NCBI RefSeq assembly: GCF_949987535.1
Contig: NC_080067.1
Location: 68,324,128 to 68,388,127, forward strand
Direction: 5' to 3'
DNA from: Balaenoptera acutorostrata
Taxonomy: Eukaryota; Chordata; Mammalia; Artiodactyla; Balaenopteridae
DNA: 64,000 nt
Below, piece after piece: positions 24,703 through 36,777 of this stretch. Each line of letters begins with the position of its first letter. Within the stretch, counting starts at the first letter, position 1. A program made the position numbers and the translations under genes. A model generated the notes under the pieces. The model was not told the origin of the DNA, made no database searches, and was given only the letters and a program-made list of their open reading frames with translations.

Positions 24703-24935
24703 AGTGCTTCTGAACGGTGGGTGATTCTGTCCCCCATCCCCTCTCCCCTCCGCCAGACATTTGCAACGCCTAAAGAGCTTTTTGCTTTGTCACAGCTGGG
24801 GTGGGGTGGAGATGCTCCCGGCATCTGGTGGATAGAGGCCAGGGATGCTGCTGAGCATCGTGTAATGCACAGGGGAGTCCCCACAGCAAAGAGTTCTCTC
24901 TCCCGAAGTAGCAACAGGGCAGAGGTTGAGAAACC
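24703..24935 (+). mobile_element. hAT-type nonautonomous DNA transposon (MER20-like)
   Basis: Begins 'agtgcttctgaacggtggg' and ends 'gaggttgagaaaccctga', which are inverted versions of each other's terminal pattern. The internal phrases 'agacatttgcaacgcctaa' and 'ggccagggatgctgctgagc' are those of MER20. The 113- and 77-codon ORFs across it are shadows. Confidence 0.75.
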
Positions 24936-24949
24936 CTGATACAGAGTAT

Positions 24950-25085
24950 TTTACTTTTACTACCAACAAGTCTGTGGGATATGTATTTGTCCTTATTTTA
25001 TATATAAGGGCAAGAGATTAGTTTGCATCACGAAGAAGTTAGTGACAGAAGTGAGCTGAAATGTTTACGTCCTTACTCCTGGAAC
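24950..25085 (-). repeat. MIR-type SINE fragment
   Basis: Antisense MIR pattern: 'tccttattttatatataagg' (cf. the 'cccattttacagatgagg' core), then 'gaagttagtgacagaagtg'. Diverged. Confidence 0.45.
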
Positions 25086-25089
25086 AGCG

Positions 25090-25990
25090 TTCTTCCAATG
25101 GATTATGCAGGCTCAGAACTGTGTCCCGATAGAGCTTTTACATAGATAACTGGCTGGCAGACGGGCAGGAAGGTGGCAGAACCTGCTGGCCCATCATTTT
25201 AGCTTCTGTATGCGTCAGAGTTAACTTCGAGACCTATTTCACATTTGTTACATTGGTTTTTTAGTGTAGAAGAACATGTATAGCATTTACCTAGTACTTT
25301 ATCTTCTGTACTTTAAACTTCTAAGAATATGCAGGTATCTAGCTGTCTATAACATTCAAAATTGATGACTGCTTCAAATTCACTTAAAATTCACTTCCCC
25401 CTACCCCCGCTGCCAAATGAGGGCATTTTCAGGAGACATTTTTATAACCCAGCCCACAAAGCAAGTCATTAGCCATTAGGAAGGTCTGATTTGGAGGTAA
25501 AACTGTACAGTTAATTTCTCATGAGATTCTAATTCTCCCCGACGGCTTGTCTGACTACAGATATTTTTTAGCCTAGCTCATTCCCCATCTTTATTCACCA
25601 TTCTCAGAACCACTGGATTTAAAAGTCTCTGAGAACATGAGGCTTTTACCTGTTAACAGTATAATGATGCTGTTAGTCTCTTTCCAGATGCTGGGTATGA
25701 GACTTTTAGGTAATCTGTCCTTATTCCTTCTTGCCTATTTAGTGCAGCTTGAGTTTTTCTTAGGAAAAATAAGAAGAAATGAAAGCTGTTACTCAGTTAC
25801 AGGGTGTGTTATTTCACCACCATCTCTGTTGCCCACATTTTCTGAACTGGCTATCATCTTGATCTGGGCTTGGACCTGACCTAACTGACAAAAGCTGAGC
25901 CTGCTTAAACTTCAAACTAGTATCTTGGGTTTGAGAAACAATGTGTTCCCGGGAAGTTAGCCCATTATAAGTCACCAAATCTGTTCTCTT
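25090..25990. other. Intronic sequence with no recognised feature
   Basis: Intron 4-5. An 80-codon plus-strand ORF at 25,637-25,879 has no domain I recognise and no coding support. Confidence 0.4.
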
Positions 25991-26003
25991 TCTTCTCTTC
26001 TAG

Positions 26004-26076
26004 CTGTTGTCTAGCAGGTCGTGCCTATCCCCTTGGTGACATCCCTGAAGATCTTGTTCCCTTGGTTAAAAACCAG
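26004..26076 (+). CDS. VPS8: VPS8 exon 5 of window (73 bp)
   Basis: The exon completes the split Ser and encodes SCCLAGRAYPLG...PLVKNQ (25 residues). The acceptor is a strong 'cttctcttctag' and the donor 'cag|gttggt'. The donor is weaker than its neighbours because GTTGGT lacks A at +3. It ends in phase 0. Exons 3, 4 and 5 together are 168 bp, so the three could only be skipped in frame as a block. Confidence 0.95.
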
Positions 26077-26364
26077 GTTGGTGCTATTTTCATAGCATTT
26101 TTACTCTCTTGTTAAAATGCAGTAAAGACAAATTGTAATAGAGGGTTACACATGGGTCAGGAGCTATCAGCTGTGACAGGAGAGAGGTTGCATACCATCG
26201 CTGAAGCCAGTAATTATAGCTGAGAGAGGTTAGAGAAGTTATAACACAGTGGCAATTTAAAGTAAATTCAACCTGCTTTTATTTTATCCAAATGGGAATC
26301 ATTGCTTCAGCAAGATACTTTGTAAGGTGAGAAAATAATCACCTTTTTTTTTTTCAACTTACAG

Positions 26365-26484
26365 GTTTTTGAATTTTTAATTCGCCTGCATTCAACAGAA
26401 GCTCCCCCTGAGGAAGAAATCTATCCCTATATTCGGACTTTGCTGCATTTTGACACAAGAGAATTTCTAAATGTATTGGCACTG
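26365..26484 (+). CDS. VPS8: VPS8 exon 6 of window (120 bp)
   Basis: Forty codons, VFEFLIRLHSTEAPPEEE through REFLNVLAL, with acceptor 'aacttacag' and donor 'ctg|gtaaga'. The exon is symmetric, phase 0 to 0. The intron before it is only 288 bp, the shortest here and free of recognisable repeats, so exons 5 and 6 are probably defined as a close pair. The acidic PPEEE stretch is likely a surface loop between solenoid helices. Confidence 0.96.
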
Positions 26485-26654
26485 GTAAGAAATAATATGA
26501 TTCTAAGGTATTTTAAAAAGGAGTCAGGGTGATAATTTTTTTCTAATAGAAAGAAAGACAAATAATAGTCCTTATGCAAGTACAATTTTTATGCCCTAGC
26601 AGTAAGGCAGGGTTTCAAATGTTTAATTTTGTTGTGCCACCCATATTTTCTAAT

Positions 26655-26765
26655 TCTTTTTCTCCCTTCTACCCTTCCTTTCCTGCTTCCTTCCCCTCTC
26701 TTTCCTCTCTCCCTGCCTGTTTCTCTGTGTCTGTCTGTCTGTCTCTGTTCTCTGTCTCTTTCTGA
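26655..26765 (+). repeat. Polypyrimidine tract with (TCTG)n
   Basis: A CT-rich stretch of about 110 bp ending in 'gtctgtctgtctgtctctg'. Low-complexity sequence 0.2 kb after exon 6; the plus-strand ORF across it is an artefact. Confidence 0.85.
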
Positions 26766-27136
26766 CACATCCTTATTAAAAAGTTAAAGCAGGGTTAGAT
26801 GTGGTACATCCTTGATTTCATAAATTGTTAGTTTGTGTACTAAATATGGAAGATTGCTCTGAACGACATGTGGTGGTGATGATAGTAGAAGTAACTGGAG
26901 TTGAAGTGGAATGTGGAAGCTTGCTAAAAAAACATCCTTGTACATGTTTTATTAAAGATGGATTTGGGTGAGCCAGATTCTCTGTGAAAATGCCCCCAAG
27001 GGAATAATTATATAACACGATAATACTTTCCCAATTAAATCATATTGTAGTTGTTTTTTAAAAAGCTTTTGATAATATGGACAGCACTTATATTTTAGTG
27101 TTTAGTGAAGCAGCAGGCTCACAAATTATTAAAAAA

Positions 27137-27164
27137 CCAAATATTGTATGTGTACAATATTTGG
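27137..27164. repeat. Perfect inverted repeat, 12-bp arms, 4-nt loop
   Basis: 'ccaaatattgta' and 'tacaatatttgg' around TGTG. Lies at the start of a short L1-like 3' tail (about 27,135-27,295). Confidence 0.9.
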
Positions 27165-27419
27165 AGAGAAAAAACAGGAAGGAAGTACATCTAAATATTA
27201 ATAGTGATTAACTGTGTGAGATGGGGTAAATTTATTAAATGAGCATATAGTACTTTTGTAAGTTGAATAATAAACTTACAATTTTTAAAAATGCCTGTGA
27301 GAAGGTTGAGATCCCACTCATATCATATTTTGCATTAATTAATTTGAAAATCTGATTTCAGAAGTAGTAACTTTAATAGCATAGGAAGAAGGGAAAAGAA
27401 ACTTAGAAGTCAGATCTAG

Positions 27420-27746
27420 GGACTTCCCTGGTGGTGAAGTGGTTAAGAATCCGCCTGCCAATGCAGGGGACACGGGTTCAAACCCTGGTCCACCCTGGTC
27501 CGGGAAGATCCCACATGCTGTGGAGCATTTAAGCCTGTGCACCACAACTACTGAGCCTGCGCTCTAGAGCCCGTGAGCCACAACTACTGAGCCCGCATGC
27601 CACAACTACTGAAGCCTGCACGCTTAGAGTCCACGCACTGCAACAAAGAGTAGCCCCCGCTCGCCGCAACTAGAGAAAGCCCACGTGCAGCAACGAAGAC
27701 CCAATGCAGCCAAAGATAAAATAAATAAATTAATAAATTAAAAAAG
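27420..27746 (+). mobile_element. CHR-type SINE, long form, with perfect target-site duplication
   Basis: Full SINE with head, B-box 'gggttcaaaccctgg', body and 'ataaataaat' tail. The 15-bp duplication 'agaagtcagatctag' flanks it at 27,405-27,419 and 27,747-27,761 with no mismatch, so it is a recent insertion. A 10-bp internal duplication ('ccctggtcca' then 'ccctggtccg') is present at about 27,484-27,502. Confidence 0.96.
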
Positions 27747-28019
27747 AGAAGTCAGATCTAGTTGGTTTAGGAGACCTTAGATGCCCAGAATAGAATATAA
27801 GGGCACTTAGTGTCTGGCATGTAGGATAAAAGAAACAAGAAGTGGTGGGGCTGGGGTTCAGAAAGCATGATAGAGAGCAACAAAGAATTTTACCTAATTT
27901 TCCTGTTTTAAAGGGCTGTGGTAGCACTGAAGATTGGAATTATGCTCATGTCTGAATTAATGATATTGGCATCGATTGTAAGGCTGAAATAAAATCTCTG
28001 TCATTTACTTGACAAATAT

Positions 28020-28800
28020 TTGAGTGTCAGATATATCACATGTACTGTACTAACTGGGTGTGTACCCTGGGCTGACAGGATATAAACCCTGCCTTTGTGG
28101 AGGAAGAGGATCCAGACTTGTAGATAAGTAATTATAGCACAGTGTAAGACGTGTCACTGGAGAAGTACAGGATGCTGTTAGAACACTTAGAGGGGGAATC
28201 TAATGGAGGGTTCAGGAAGGTGTCTTGGATGAAATGATGTCCATGGTGAGTCTCAAAGGATGCGTAGAAGTTAGGTTAAGGATAGGGAAAAATATTCTAG
28301 GCAGAAGGACAGACTATGTAAAAAGGCCTGGAAATAAGACAGAGCAATGTGTGTTCAGGTAATTGAAAAAACTCAGTATGGCCACATCTTTAAGTGTAAG
28401 GAAGCCTGCAGAGAGAGAAATTAGAGAGGTAGAGTCTGAGTTTTGTTATCCATGGTAGGAAGTTTGGACTTTATACTAGAGCAGCAGGTAGCCATTGAAG
28501 CCTTTTAGGTAGAAAAATATCACGGTTTGTAGTTTAGAAAAATTCCCTCTGATTGTTGAATGGAAAATGGATTGAAATAAGATAAGATTGGAGGCAGGAA
28601 GAAGTTAGCAAAATTTTGTGGTAATCTAGATAGAAGGTAATGGTGGCTTGATTAGGGCAGTGACAGTGGGGGTAACCAAGACATGAAAGGATTTGAAAGA
28701 TATTTTAGGAGGCAAATCAGCCTAAGATTTAGGGCTTAATATACAGTTGGATGTGAAAGATAAGACGAATAGGGAAGCATCAAAGATTCCTAGATTTCTG
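28020..28800 (+). repeat. Ancient interspersed repeat, family not assigned (copy 2 of 4)
   Basis: Contains 'aatattctaggcagaaggac', 'aaaaggcctggaaataagac', 'gtttggactttatactagag' and 'gtaatggtggcttgattagg', parallel to the copies at 8,970, 47,340 and 57,040. Probably L2-age. Confidence 0.6.
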
Positions 28801-29234
28801 ACCTGGTAAACTGGATGTATAGTGGTTTACTTGTGGATTCAACAGGAAATCAGAGGAGAAACAGGTTTCTTGGGAGATGGATGGGGCGGGGGTGGTGGTG
28901 GTGCAGAGTAATGGTGAAGTGTGGTAGAGGTAGAGAATTAGCTCTCTTTTGGACTTAATGAATTTGAAATGCCTACAAGACAAGTGGAGGCTTCCTTCTG
29001 TGTGTGCATCAAGGGTTGGCTGCATTCCCAAGTATTACAGCTGGAGAAGTGGGTAAGACGTAGGATCCTAAATTTTAGATTCACTGCCTATTATGTCTAC
29101 CGTAATTGATTACTCATATGACCTTCCTAATTAGTATACCTTAATAAAAAGAACATTTTCAGGGAGGCACAAAATAATTTAGATGACAGACTTTTAAATC
29201 ATATTTTCCCACTTTTAAAAATTTTGGAATATTT

Positions 29235-32200
29235 TTTTCAAATGAGGTTTTTAAATTTAGCTTTCTTGAGGTACAGTTTATATAAAATATAATTCATCCA
29301 TTTCAAGAGAAGAGTTTGACAAACATATGCAGTCTTGTAACCACTACCACAATCTAGATATAGAACAAAAGGTCACTTTTGCAGTTTTGTACTGAGTCCC
29401 TTGCCCCTTGCAACTGCTGGTCTGCTTTGTGACAGTATAGTTTCACCTTTCTAAAATGTTATTTAAATAGAATCATACACTTTGTAGTTTTTTCTGGCTT
29501 CTTTCACTTAAAATAATGCTTTTGAGACTTATCCATGCTGTGGCTTATACCAGTAAGTTGTTCCTCTTTATGGCTATGTAATTTTCTATTTTATGGATAT
29601 TTAATTTGATCCATTCACCAATAGTTGGTCCTTGGGGTTGTTTCCAGTTTAAGTTATTATGAATAAAGCTATTATGAATATTTACATAAAGGCCTTTGTG
29701 TGGGCATATATCTTTATTTCTCTGGAGTAAATACCAAATAATGGAATTGCTGGGTCATTTGTTAAGTGTATTATTTTACTTAAGAAGAAACTGACAAGAC
29801 TTTTCTAAAGTGGTTCTACCAGCTTACATTCCAGTAGTGTATGAGAGTATCAGTTCTTCGTCTTCTCTCCAACACTTGGTATGGTTGATCTTTTTTTTTT
29901 ATATAAATTTATTTATTTATTTACTTATTTTTGGCTGTGTTGGGTCTTCGTTGCTGCATGTGGGCTTTCTTTAGTTGCGGCTAGTGGGGGCTACTCTTCA
30001 TTGTGATACCCAGGCTTCTCACTGTGGTGGCTTCTCTTGTTGCGGAGCACGGGCTCTAGGCGCGTGGGCTTCAGTAGTTGTGGCATGCAGGCTCAGTAGT
30101 TGTGGCGCACAGGCTTAGTTGTTCTGCGGCATGTGGGATCTTCCCAGACCAGGGCTCGAACCCGTGTCCCCGGCATTGGCTGGCAGATTCTTAACCACTG
30201 CGCCACCAGGGAAGTCCCTGGTTGATCTTTTGAATTTGACCATTCTAATAGGTGTATAGTGGTATCTCATTGTGGTTTTAATTTATATTTCCCTCCTGAC
30301 AAATAATATTAAACATCTTTTCATTAAAATATATTAGCAAAGAAGTTATGTTTGCCATCCATATATCCTCTTTGTTGAAAATATCAATTTTTTTGCCAAT
30401 TTTTCCCCTATTTTTAAAAATTGTGTTTGTTTTCTTGTTCTGAGAGTTTTTTAATATATGTTTTTTATCAGATTACGTAAGTTTAGCAAATGTTTTCTCC
30501 CAGTCTGTAGTTTGTCTTTTCATTCTCCTAACAAGGTGTTCTGAATAGCAGAAGTTTTAAATTTTGATCAAGTCTAATTTATTAGTTTTGTTTTATGGAT
30601 GTTGCTTCTGGTGCCGTATCTAAGAAAACTTCACCTGACCCAAGGTCACAAAGATATTCTCTTGTATTTTTGTTAGAAGTTTTATGGTTTTAGGTTTTAC
30701 ATTTAGATCTGTGATTCATTTTGAAGACATTTTTGCGTGTGGTACAAGGTTTAGATGCAAGTTCTTTTTTCTTTTTTTGCATATAGATACCTAACTCTTA
30801 CAGCACCATTTGACAAAAAGACTGTCCTTTCTCTACTGAGTTGTCTTTGTACGTTGTCAAAGATGCATCATCTGTGTATATGTGGGTCTGCTTCTGAACT
30901 GTATTCTATGCCACTGGTCTGTTTGTCTTGATGCCAGTACCACATTACCTTGATTACTGTAGCTTTATAATAAGTATGAAAATCACATTATGTTAGCTCT
31001 TCCATGTTCTTGTTCTTTTTCAAAATTACATTGTCTTTTGCAGTTTTGGGTTTTTTTTTTTTGCATTTCAATATGAATTTTGAGTTATCTTGTTAATTTC
31101 TACAAAAGCCTGCCTGGATTTTGATTAGGATTGTGTTCAATGTTTAGTCAATTTAAGAATAGACATCTTAGCAATACTGAGTGTTGTGACCCATGAAAAG
31201 GTATACTGTTCCATTTATTTAGGTTTTCTTTAATTTTTCTCAGTAATATTTTGTAGTTTTCAGTGTAGTTTTCTGAGTGATAAGGATTCAATGTAATGTT
31301 TCTCTACTATTGTACAATTTAAAATTCTTGATAAAGTAAAATAACACTTCCCTCCCATTTATCTTGCTTTTGTATACTGCCATAAGGAAAACTGATGTCA
31401 ACCTGACTTTTTTTAACTTTCCCAGGGACTTAATCTTTTTTCCTAGAGGACCAGAATGCTTTTTTCCTTATATTTAAAGACTAATATTTTAACTCTAAGA
31501 TATTACTCAGAATTGACTATTTTGGGTCAGTTTTGCCACATATGTACTGTGGGCCTTTTCAAGTATGTGAATTTGAGTCTTTTTATTTAAAGAAAGTTTT
31601 CTTGAACATAGATTTAAATACTTTTTCTGCTTCGTTATTTTGTATTTCATCTTCAAAAACTCCAGTTATTTGTATATTATATCTTCTTTATCTTCTATAT
31701 TTATCACCTTTTTTTGTTCTCTTTTATTTCCTTCTTTATTTAATTTCATTTTCTTGGTTCTTTTCATTTACATTCTCTATTTCTCTTTACAGTGCTTTTG
31801 GTTTGTAAAGAACAATGCTATCTGTTCTCCCTTTGGTGGCTTGTAATTCTGTCTTCATTTCTGAGATGACTTTTTTTTTCAGTTTTTGTCTGAGTTCAGT
31901 TAGCTGCTATTTCCTATCTTCCTGCTCTTTGTTCATTCCTTTTATGAATTCTTAAATTTATGGTTTGTGGTGTTCTTTCAAATCTGCAATTGTATGTTTA
32001 AATATATTTCATATATGTTGGGATATTGTTATAGTTTACTTCTATCTTGTGACTAGTTTTTATTTTGTTTTATTCTTGAGTGCCTTCATTTGCTGTTTTT
32101 ATTGTCATTTTTTTATGTTGGATTTTTCTGGACTAGCAATAATAGGTGCCCTTGTTGGATGGCGGGGGAAAATTACATACTATTTTCCGCATTCAAGTAC

Positions 32201-32650
32201 CTTCTTTATTTGCTACAACCAAGTGCAATTTTTTAAATAAATAGTGTGTTTTGGGGATAGCCTATCTTCTCAGTCTTTGACAGTCTCTTGTTTTAGTAGG
32301 ACCTTTATCTTGAGCCACTTTCTTCTTTACCACAAGCCTCCAAGGAATATCTCTCCATTCCCTTTTCTATGCTAAAAGCTGTATCTTACCAAGGCCTCCG
32401 ATTCATACTTGCCAGACCTCTTCTTTGTTCTTCCTATTAGCCAGTGTGCTGATCCACCGGGTTGCAGACGTGGCCTCATTATTTGCTCACCCAGGGTGGA
32501 TTTCCTTTTTTTTTGGAGGTGAATTCCATTTGATATTATAGGTATTCTGTTCCTACTGAAACCTCGTCACACCCTCCTTTCCTCTACCCAATTCTATCCT
32601 GACCTCTTTTTGGTTTTATGGGCTTTGGAGCCAACTTTGCTAACTTGGGA
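29235..32650 (-). mobile_element. Old L1 (L1M-type), antisense, with nested SINE
   Basis: The antisense 3'UTR ('tagctttcttgaggtacagt', 'ccactaccacaatctagata') leads into ORF2 phrases ('cttacattccagtagtgtat', 'tctcattgtggttttaattt', 'aaatgttttctcccagtctg') and then a T-rich 5' part past 31,500. ORFs are destroyed; the three plus-strand ORFs at 31,533-32,240 are shadows of it. The left end of the old L1 is clear, the right end is approximate. Confidence 0.65.
29895..30218 (-). mobile_element. CHR-type SINE, long form, nested in antisense L1
   Basis: Antisense SINE: T-rich tail, 'ttggctgtgttgggtcttcg', body, B-box complement 'cagggctcgaacccgtg', and the head complement 'accagggaagtccc'. Target-site duplication 'tggttgatctttt' at 29,882-29,894 and 30,219-30,231. 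Confidence 0.95.
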
Positions 32651-32795
32651 TGTTTACTTTCCCACTTTTATATAAGTTGAAGTATGTAACATTTGTTGTC
32701 CTTCTGGTTTTCCCATTAGCCTGGGTTGTGGGTGATTCTTTTTGTTCTTTTCTACATACACGTATCTTATTGGGAGATGTGTGAAGCTGTTAGGT

Positions 32796-33002
32796 CAGGG
32801 GTTCACAAACCGCAGTCTGTAGACCAAATCCAGCTCCATTTGGCCTCTGGCTTGTGTGAGCTAAGAGTATTTTTTTTATTTTTTATTTTTGAAGGTTATA
32901 AAAACAGAAGAAGACTGTGTCGTACAAGCCACATGTAGCCCACAAAGCCTAAAATATTTTCTCTCTGGCCCTTTACAGAGAATGTTTCTTGACCCCTGGA
33001 TC
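32796..33002. mobile_element. hAT-type nonautonomous DNA transposon (MER-type)
   Basis: Terminal inverted repeats: left 'caggggttcacaaa', right (complement) 'caggggtcaagaaa'. Internal text resembles the 'gggccaaatccggcc' class of MER elements. The 8-bp target-site duplication is not clear. Confidence 0.65.
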
Positions 33003-33009
33003 AGGCTTT

Positions 33010-34940
33010 AGCCAACTATCATTATCTTACAGAAACCCTATAATAGTTTTTAAGGGGCTACAGAAAGAAGTTTGTATGACCAAATTCACAGGTGACTTTG
33101 GACTTGAATTTTAGGTCTACCTTTGCACTTCACAAACCGTGTCATTCTCCATTAGGACATCTTTGCATGTTATTCCTCTGACAAGCATTGTATAATTAGA
33201 AGCATCTTTGTGGAATGATAATGTTTTAACATAAATGTGCCATTTTGGTGGCAGCTGTTAACTACAATCACAATATGTCATTATGTGTATCACAACATTC
33301 ATAAGAAAGTATATCACCACTTAATTATGTTTACAGAAGTAAACTTGCAATGTGTTTCAAAGCAGTGAATACATGCTGCCAAAAGGAAAGTGGATACGGA
33401 AATTCTTTTTTACTTGCTCTCAATGCTGTAGTTGTTTAATACATATGTTAATTCTCCGTGGTTTTGTGTTTAGCTGAATAGCAGTTGTATTAGCAGATAG
33501 TACCTTGTCTCTGTGACGGCAGAGTGACGTCTCATTTTGGCCACACGCCCTGGGAAGGGGGTGTGTGCATTTGTGTGAGTGTGTGCGTGTTTGTTGTTCT
33601 CATAAACCTTAGAACTGAGAGACTTTCTAGACCATCTTTCTGTCTTCAGGCCAGGTCATATTTAACCCGTGTAAGCATCAAAATACCCTCTGTTTGAGCT
33701 TTCCAGATTAAGAGTTCCTACAAGTCCCCTAGGTAACTCATTTAAGCTTTTCTTAACTAACTGGCAGCAAAGGATTCTAGTTGAAGAAGAAATTTTTTTT
33801 TAAGATTTTATTTTCCTCTGTAATTAACTGGACAAATCAGTAGTCGTTGTTTTAAGTGCTTACTATGTGTCAGACAAGAAAAGGGAAGGAAGGACATGCT
33901 AGTAAGAGAACAGCACGAGCCGAAGTACTTTGGAGAAGCTCGGGAAGCTCAGGGCCCATTTAAAGAACAGCAAGTATTCTGGTTTGAATGTAACTATGAT
34001 GTAGTCTTGAAAGTTTGTGGCTTTGAAATTCTTTATTAATCTAGTGGGACAATATGTAGTCTATTTTTTTGCTTCAGGATCGTAAGCAGTAAATTATTGC
34101 TGTGTGGATTTAAACATTACTAAGGGCCAAATGTGCTAAGTGAAAACCATAGGCAGATCTTCAAGTCTTTCATCATTCTTATTATTCAGTAAATATTTTC
34201 ATTTAACTTTTTTTATAGTGAATATAATTTCAATTTCTTCATATATGCATCCTGGAGCTTCTAGGTATTTTCAGAATCTGGTGCTGTCATATACGTGGGT
34301 GCATGTTCTGTTCAAAATATATTTGGCTGTACTTGAGCAGGGGCATAAAATCAAAAATGCTGTACTTGGCAGTGTTTTGAAAATAGAATGCCTGTTCTTT
34401 GTATGTATCCTTGAGGTTTTTAACATTGTGACAGTTTTACCGTAATAATTTTTAAAAATATCTATTGTTGAGCATCATTTTTTCCAAGTTGTCATGGAAA
34501 TCATGAAAATTATTTTTCATGACAGTTAACAAACTGTATTTCAGTTATTATTTCCAAATAGCATGGACGGAATGATGGCTGAGCATGTAACATGTATTTC
34601 ATCCTTTTCAAACCCTTGCTCACAAATTGCCTCTTGCCATTAGTGTTCTTTCTTTTTTGTTGCCTGTAAACTTTGCCTTCCTTTCCTGAGTCACTTTTTG
34701 GCTATATAATAATCACTATATGTTTATACTTTTTATTTATTCAGAATGCTATGCAATACTGAATACTGTAGCTTTCTATTTAACTCACTAAAAATAACTT
34801 ATTAAAGGTATATCAGGAAAAACCTGATGAGGAGTGGTTACCTTATTTGGAGTTTACCTGACTATTAACAAGAATTTAATATCATGTTTCCTTCTAAAAT
34901 TTCCAAATAATACTTACTTTTTTAAAATTTCTTTTTCCCT
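33010..34940. other. Intronic sequence with no recognised feature
   Basis: Right part of the 8.5-kb intron. A GT-rich patch lies at 33,558-33,596. A 101-codon plus-strand ORF at 34,140-34,445 has no recognisable product. Confidence 0.4.
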
Positions 34941-34945
34941 TTCAG

Positions 34946-35017
34946 ACTTTTGAAGATTTTAAAAATGACAAGCAAGCTGTAGAATATCAACAACGTATTG
35001 TGGATATTTTGTTGAAA
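34946..35017 (+). CDS. VPS8: VPS8 exon 7 of window (72 bp)
   Basis: Twenty-four codons, TFEDFKNDKQAV...VDILLK, with acceptor 'ccctttcag' and donor 'aaa|gtaagt', a near-consensus 5' splice site. The exon is symmetric, phase 0 to 0. It is isolated by introns of 8,461 and 6,336 bp, both full of LINE and SINE copies, so it depends on its own strong splice sites. Confidence 0.96.
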
Positions 35018-35019
35018 GT

Positions 35020-36475
35020 AAGTATTCAAAGAATACATGTCTTTGTATTGATGTTTATATTAAGAAAACTGAATTATTTGATAGCAGGCTCCAAAATATT
35101 CTTGTTTAATAAAGTAATATGTTGCAATCATTTAAAAATTTTATTATGATGTCTTAGTACTTTATTCAGCTTTTGAAGACAAAGCATTCATTCAAAAAAT
35201 ATAATGTATCTCAGCTACAGAGTGCTACTCTTGAGAAATGCATATTGTGATAATTCCTATATTAGTATGATTACATTCAGTAATGGAGACTAACTTCAGA
35301 ATGCTTTGAGAAATAATTAATGTGAAGAGTCTCCTTCTGTCTCATACCAACACCACTGTGTTGCTAAGGTAGTGCCATACATAGTTTTGCCATGGAACTG
35401 AGATGATGGTGACACTTAAGAATGATTTGAGGCACACAGAGATGATCATCCCAATCTAAATCTAACTAGATTCAGTTGAAAGCTATTTTGAGATTCATAC
35501 TGTTGCTAGTGAATGATTCTTTTTCTGTTCATCTGCACAGCTTCAGCCATGCCAGTTTCTTCTTGTAGTTGAAAGCTTAGAATTTTCATCCTGTTCATTT
35601 GGCTATAAAATGGAGATTTCATCCTCTTAGTAACTTTTAGATTATTTTGGACAAGAGACTAAAATTAAAATATTCTCTAGTTGTGCATAACATTAATGCA
35701 TTAATTACATTTATAATAGTTCTTCATAATTTTCAAAGCTCATTTATATACATGATCTCATTTGAACTATTTATTGACCTTGTAAGATAGGCAGTGATGA
35801 ATAAGAGAATAGAATTGCTAAGCTCCCAAATAATGCCAGTTTGATCCAGGTGGCTAGTATGGAGAATATTCACCTAGATTTCCAAAATACCTTCCCAAAT
35901 GGTCTTATTCTTGTCCTTCTTTAATTCATGATCTTACCTCTCCTCTACCTAATATTCTTCTATGGCTCCCCCTTGGCTCAGTTGAAATTAAGTTCTGCTG
36001 TGAGAGAAAGTTCAAAATAATAATAGCTTGTTATGGAAATTTAGTTTTCTCCTATAAGTCTGGAGGGTAGGCAACCTGATCTGGTAGAGTAGCTTCACAA
36101 ACTTATCAGTGATGTACATTCCTTCTGTCTTACTGCTGTTATTCTTAGTATGTGGTTTGTGTCTTTTGGTCCAAAATGGCTGCTGAGGCTCCAGCCATCA
36201 CTTCTGCATTCTAGCCAGCCTGAATGCAGAAAGAGATGAAGAAGAAAGTGTTCTCTTTCTTTCAGAAAATTTTTTAGAAGTTGTGTACTGCAATTCTGCT
36301 TATATCATGTTGATCAGAACTTAGATATATGGCCCCTTAGATGCTAAGAGAGACTGAGAAATGTACTCTATTTTGTGAGTGGCCATGTGTTTAGCTAAAA
36401 ATGAGGAGTTCTGTTTCTAAATTAGAAGGAAGGAACAGATGTTGGAGCACAAGTACTAGTTTCTGCCATACCCAT
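35020..36475. other. Intronic sequence, little recognised
   Basis: No exon. A diverged MIR-like stretch may lie at about 35,690-35,840 ('caaagctcatttatatacat'); otherwise nothing is recognised. Confidence 0.35.
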
Positions 36476-36564
36476 CTAAACTGTTTAACACGACATCCAA
36501 GATGCTTCTATATTTTCTGGTCCCTGACTGCTTCTCTATAACTGCTCCGCTCTCTGACCCTCCT

Positions 36565-36595
36565 CACCACCACCACCACCACCACCCCCACCACC
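36565..36595 (+). repeat. (CAC)n microsatellite
   Basis: About ten CAC units with one CCC interruption. Encodes the poly-Gly run of an artefactual minus-strand ORF. Confidence 0.95.
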
Positions 36596-36625
36596 ATTCC
36601 GTATTATGAACTCCTCAACAGTTTT

Positions 36626-36777
36626 GTTTTTTGGTTTGTTTTTGTTATTTTGTTTTTTGTTTGTTTTGGCCACACTGCACAGCTTGCAAAATCTCAGTTC
36701 CCCAACCAGGGATTGAACCTGGGCCACGGCAGTGAAAGCCCAGAATCCTAACCACTAGGCCACCAGGGGACCCCCTT
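36626..36777 (-). mobile_element. Older CHR-related SINE (short, tRNA-derived)
   Basis: Antisense: 'ttggccacactgcacagctt', 'gttccccaaccagggattg', 'aacctgggccacggcagtg', then 'aaccactaggccaccaggg'. It lacks the long repeated body. Target-site duplication 'ctcaacagtttt' at 36,614-36,625 and 36,778-36,789. Inserted in an L2. Confidence 0.85.

Noticed and set aside
24598..24939. 113-codon plus-strand ORF
   Set aside because: It lies mostly across a MER20-like DNA transposon and opposite another ORF; no coding support.
31533..32240. Overlapping Phe/Leu/Ser-rich ORFs resembling membrane proteins
   Set aside because: T-rich antisense L1 sequence produces hydrophobic codons by composition.
36536..36727. 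ORF with a poly-Gly run
   Set aside because: Encoded by the (CAC)n microsatellite and an old SINE.
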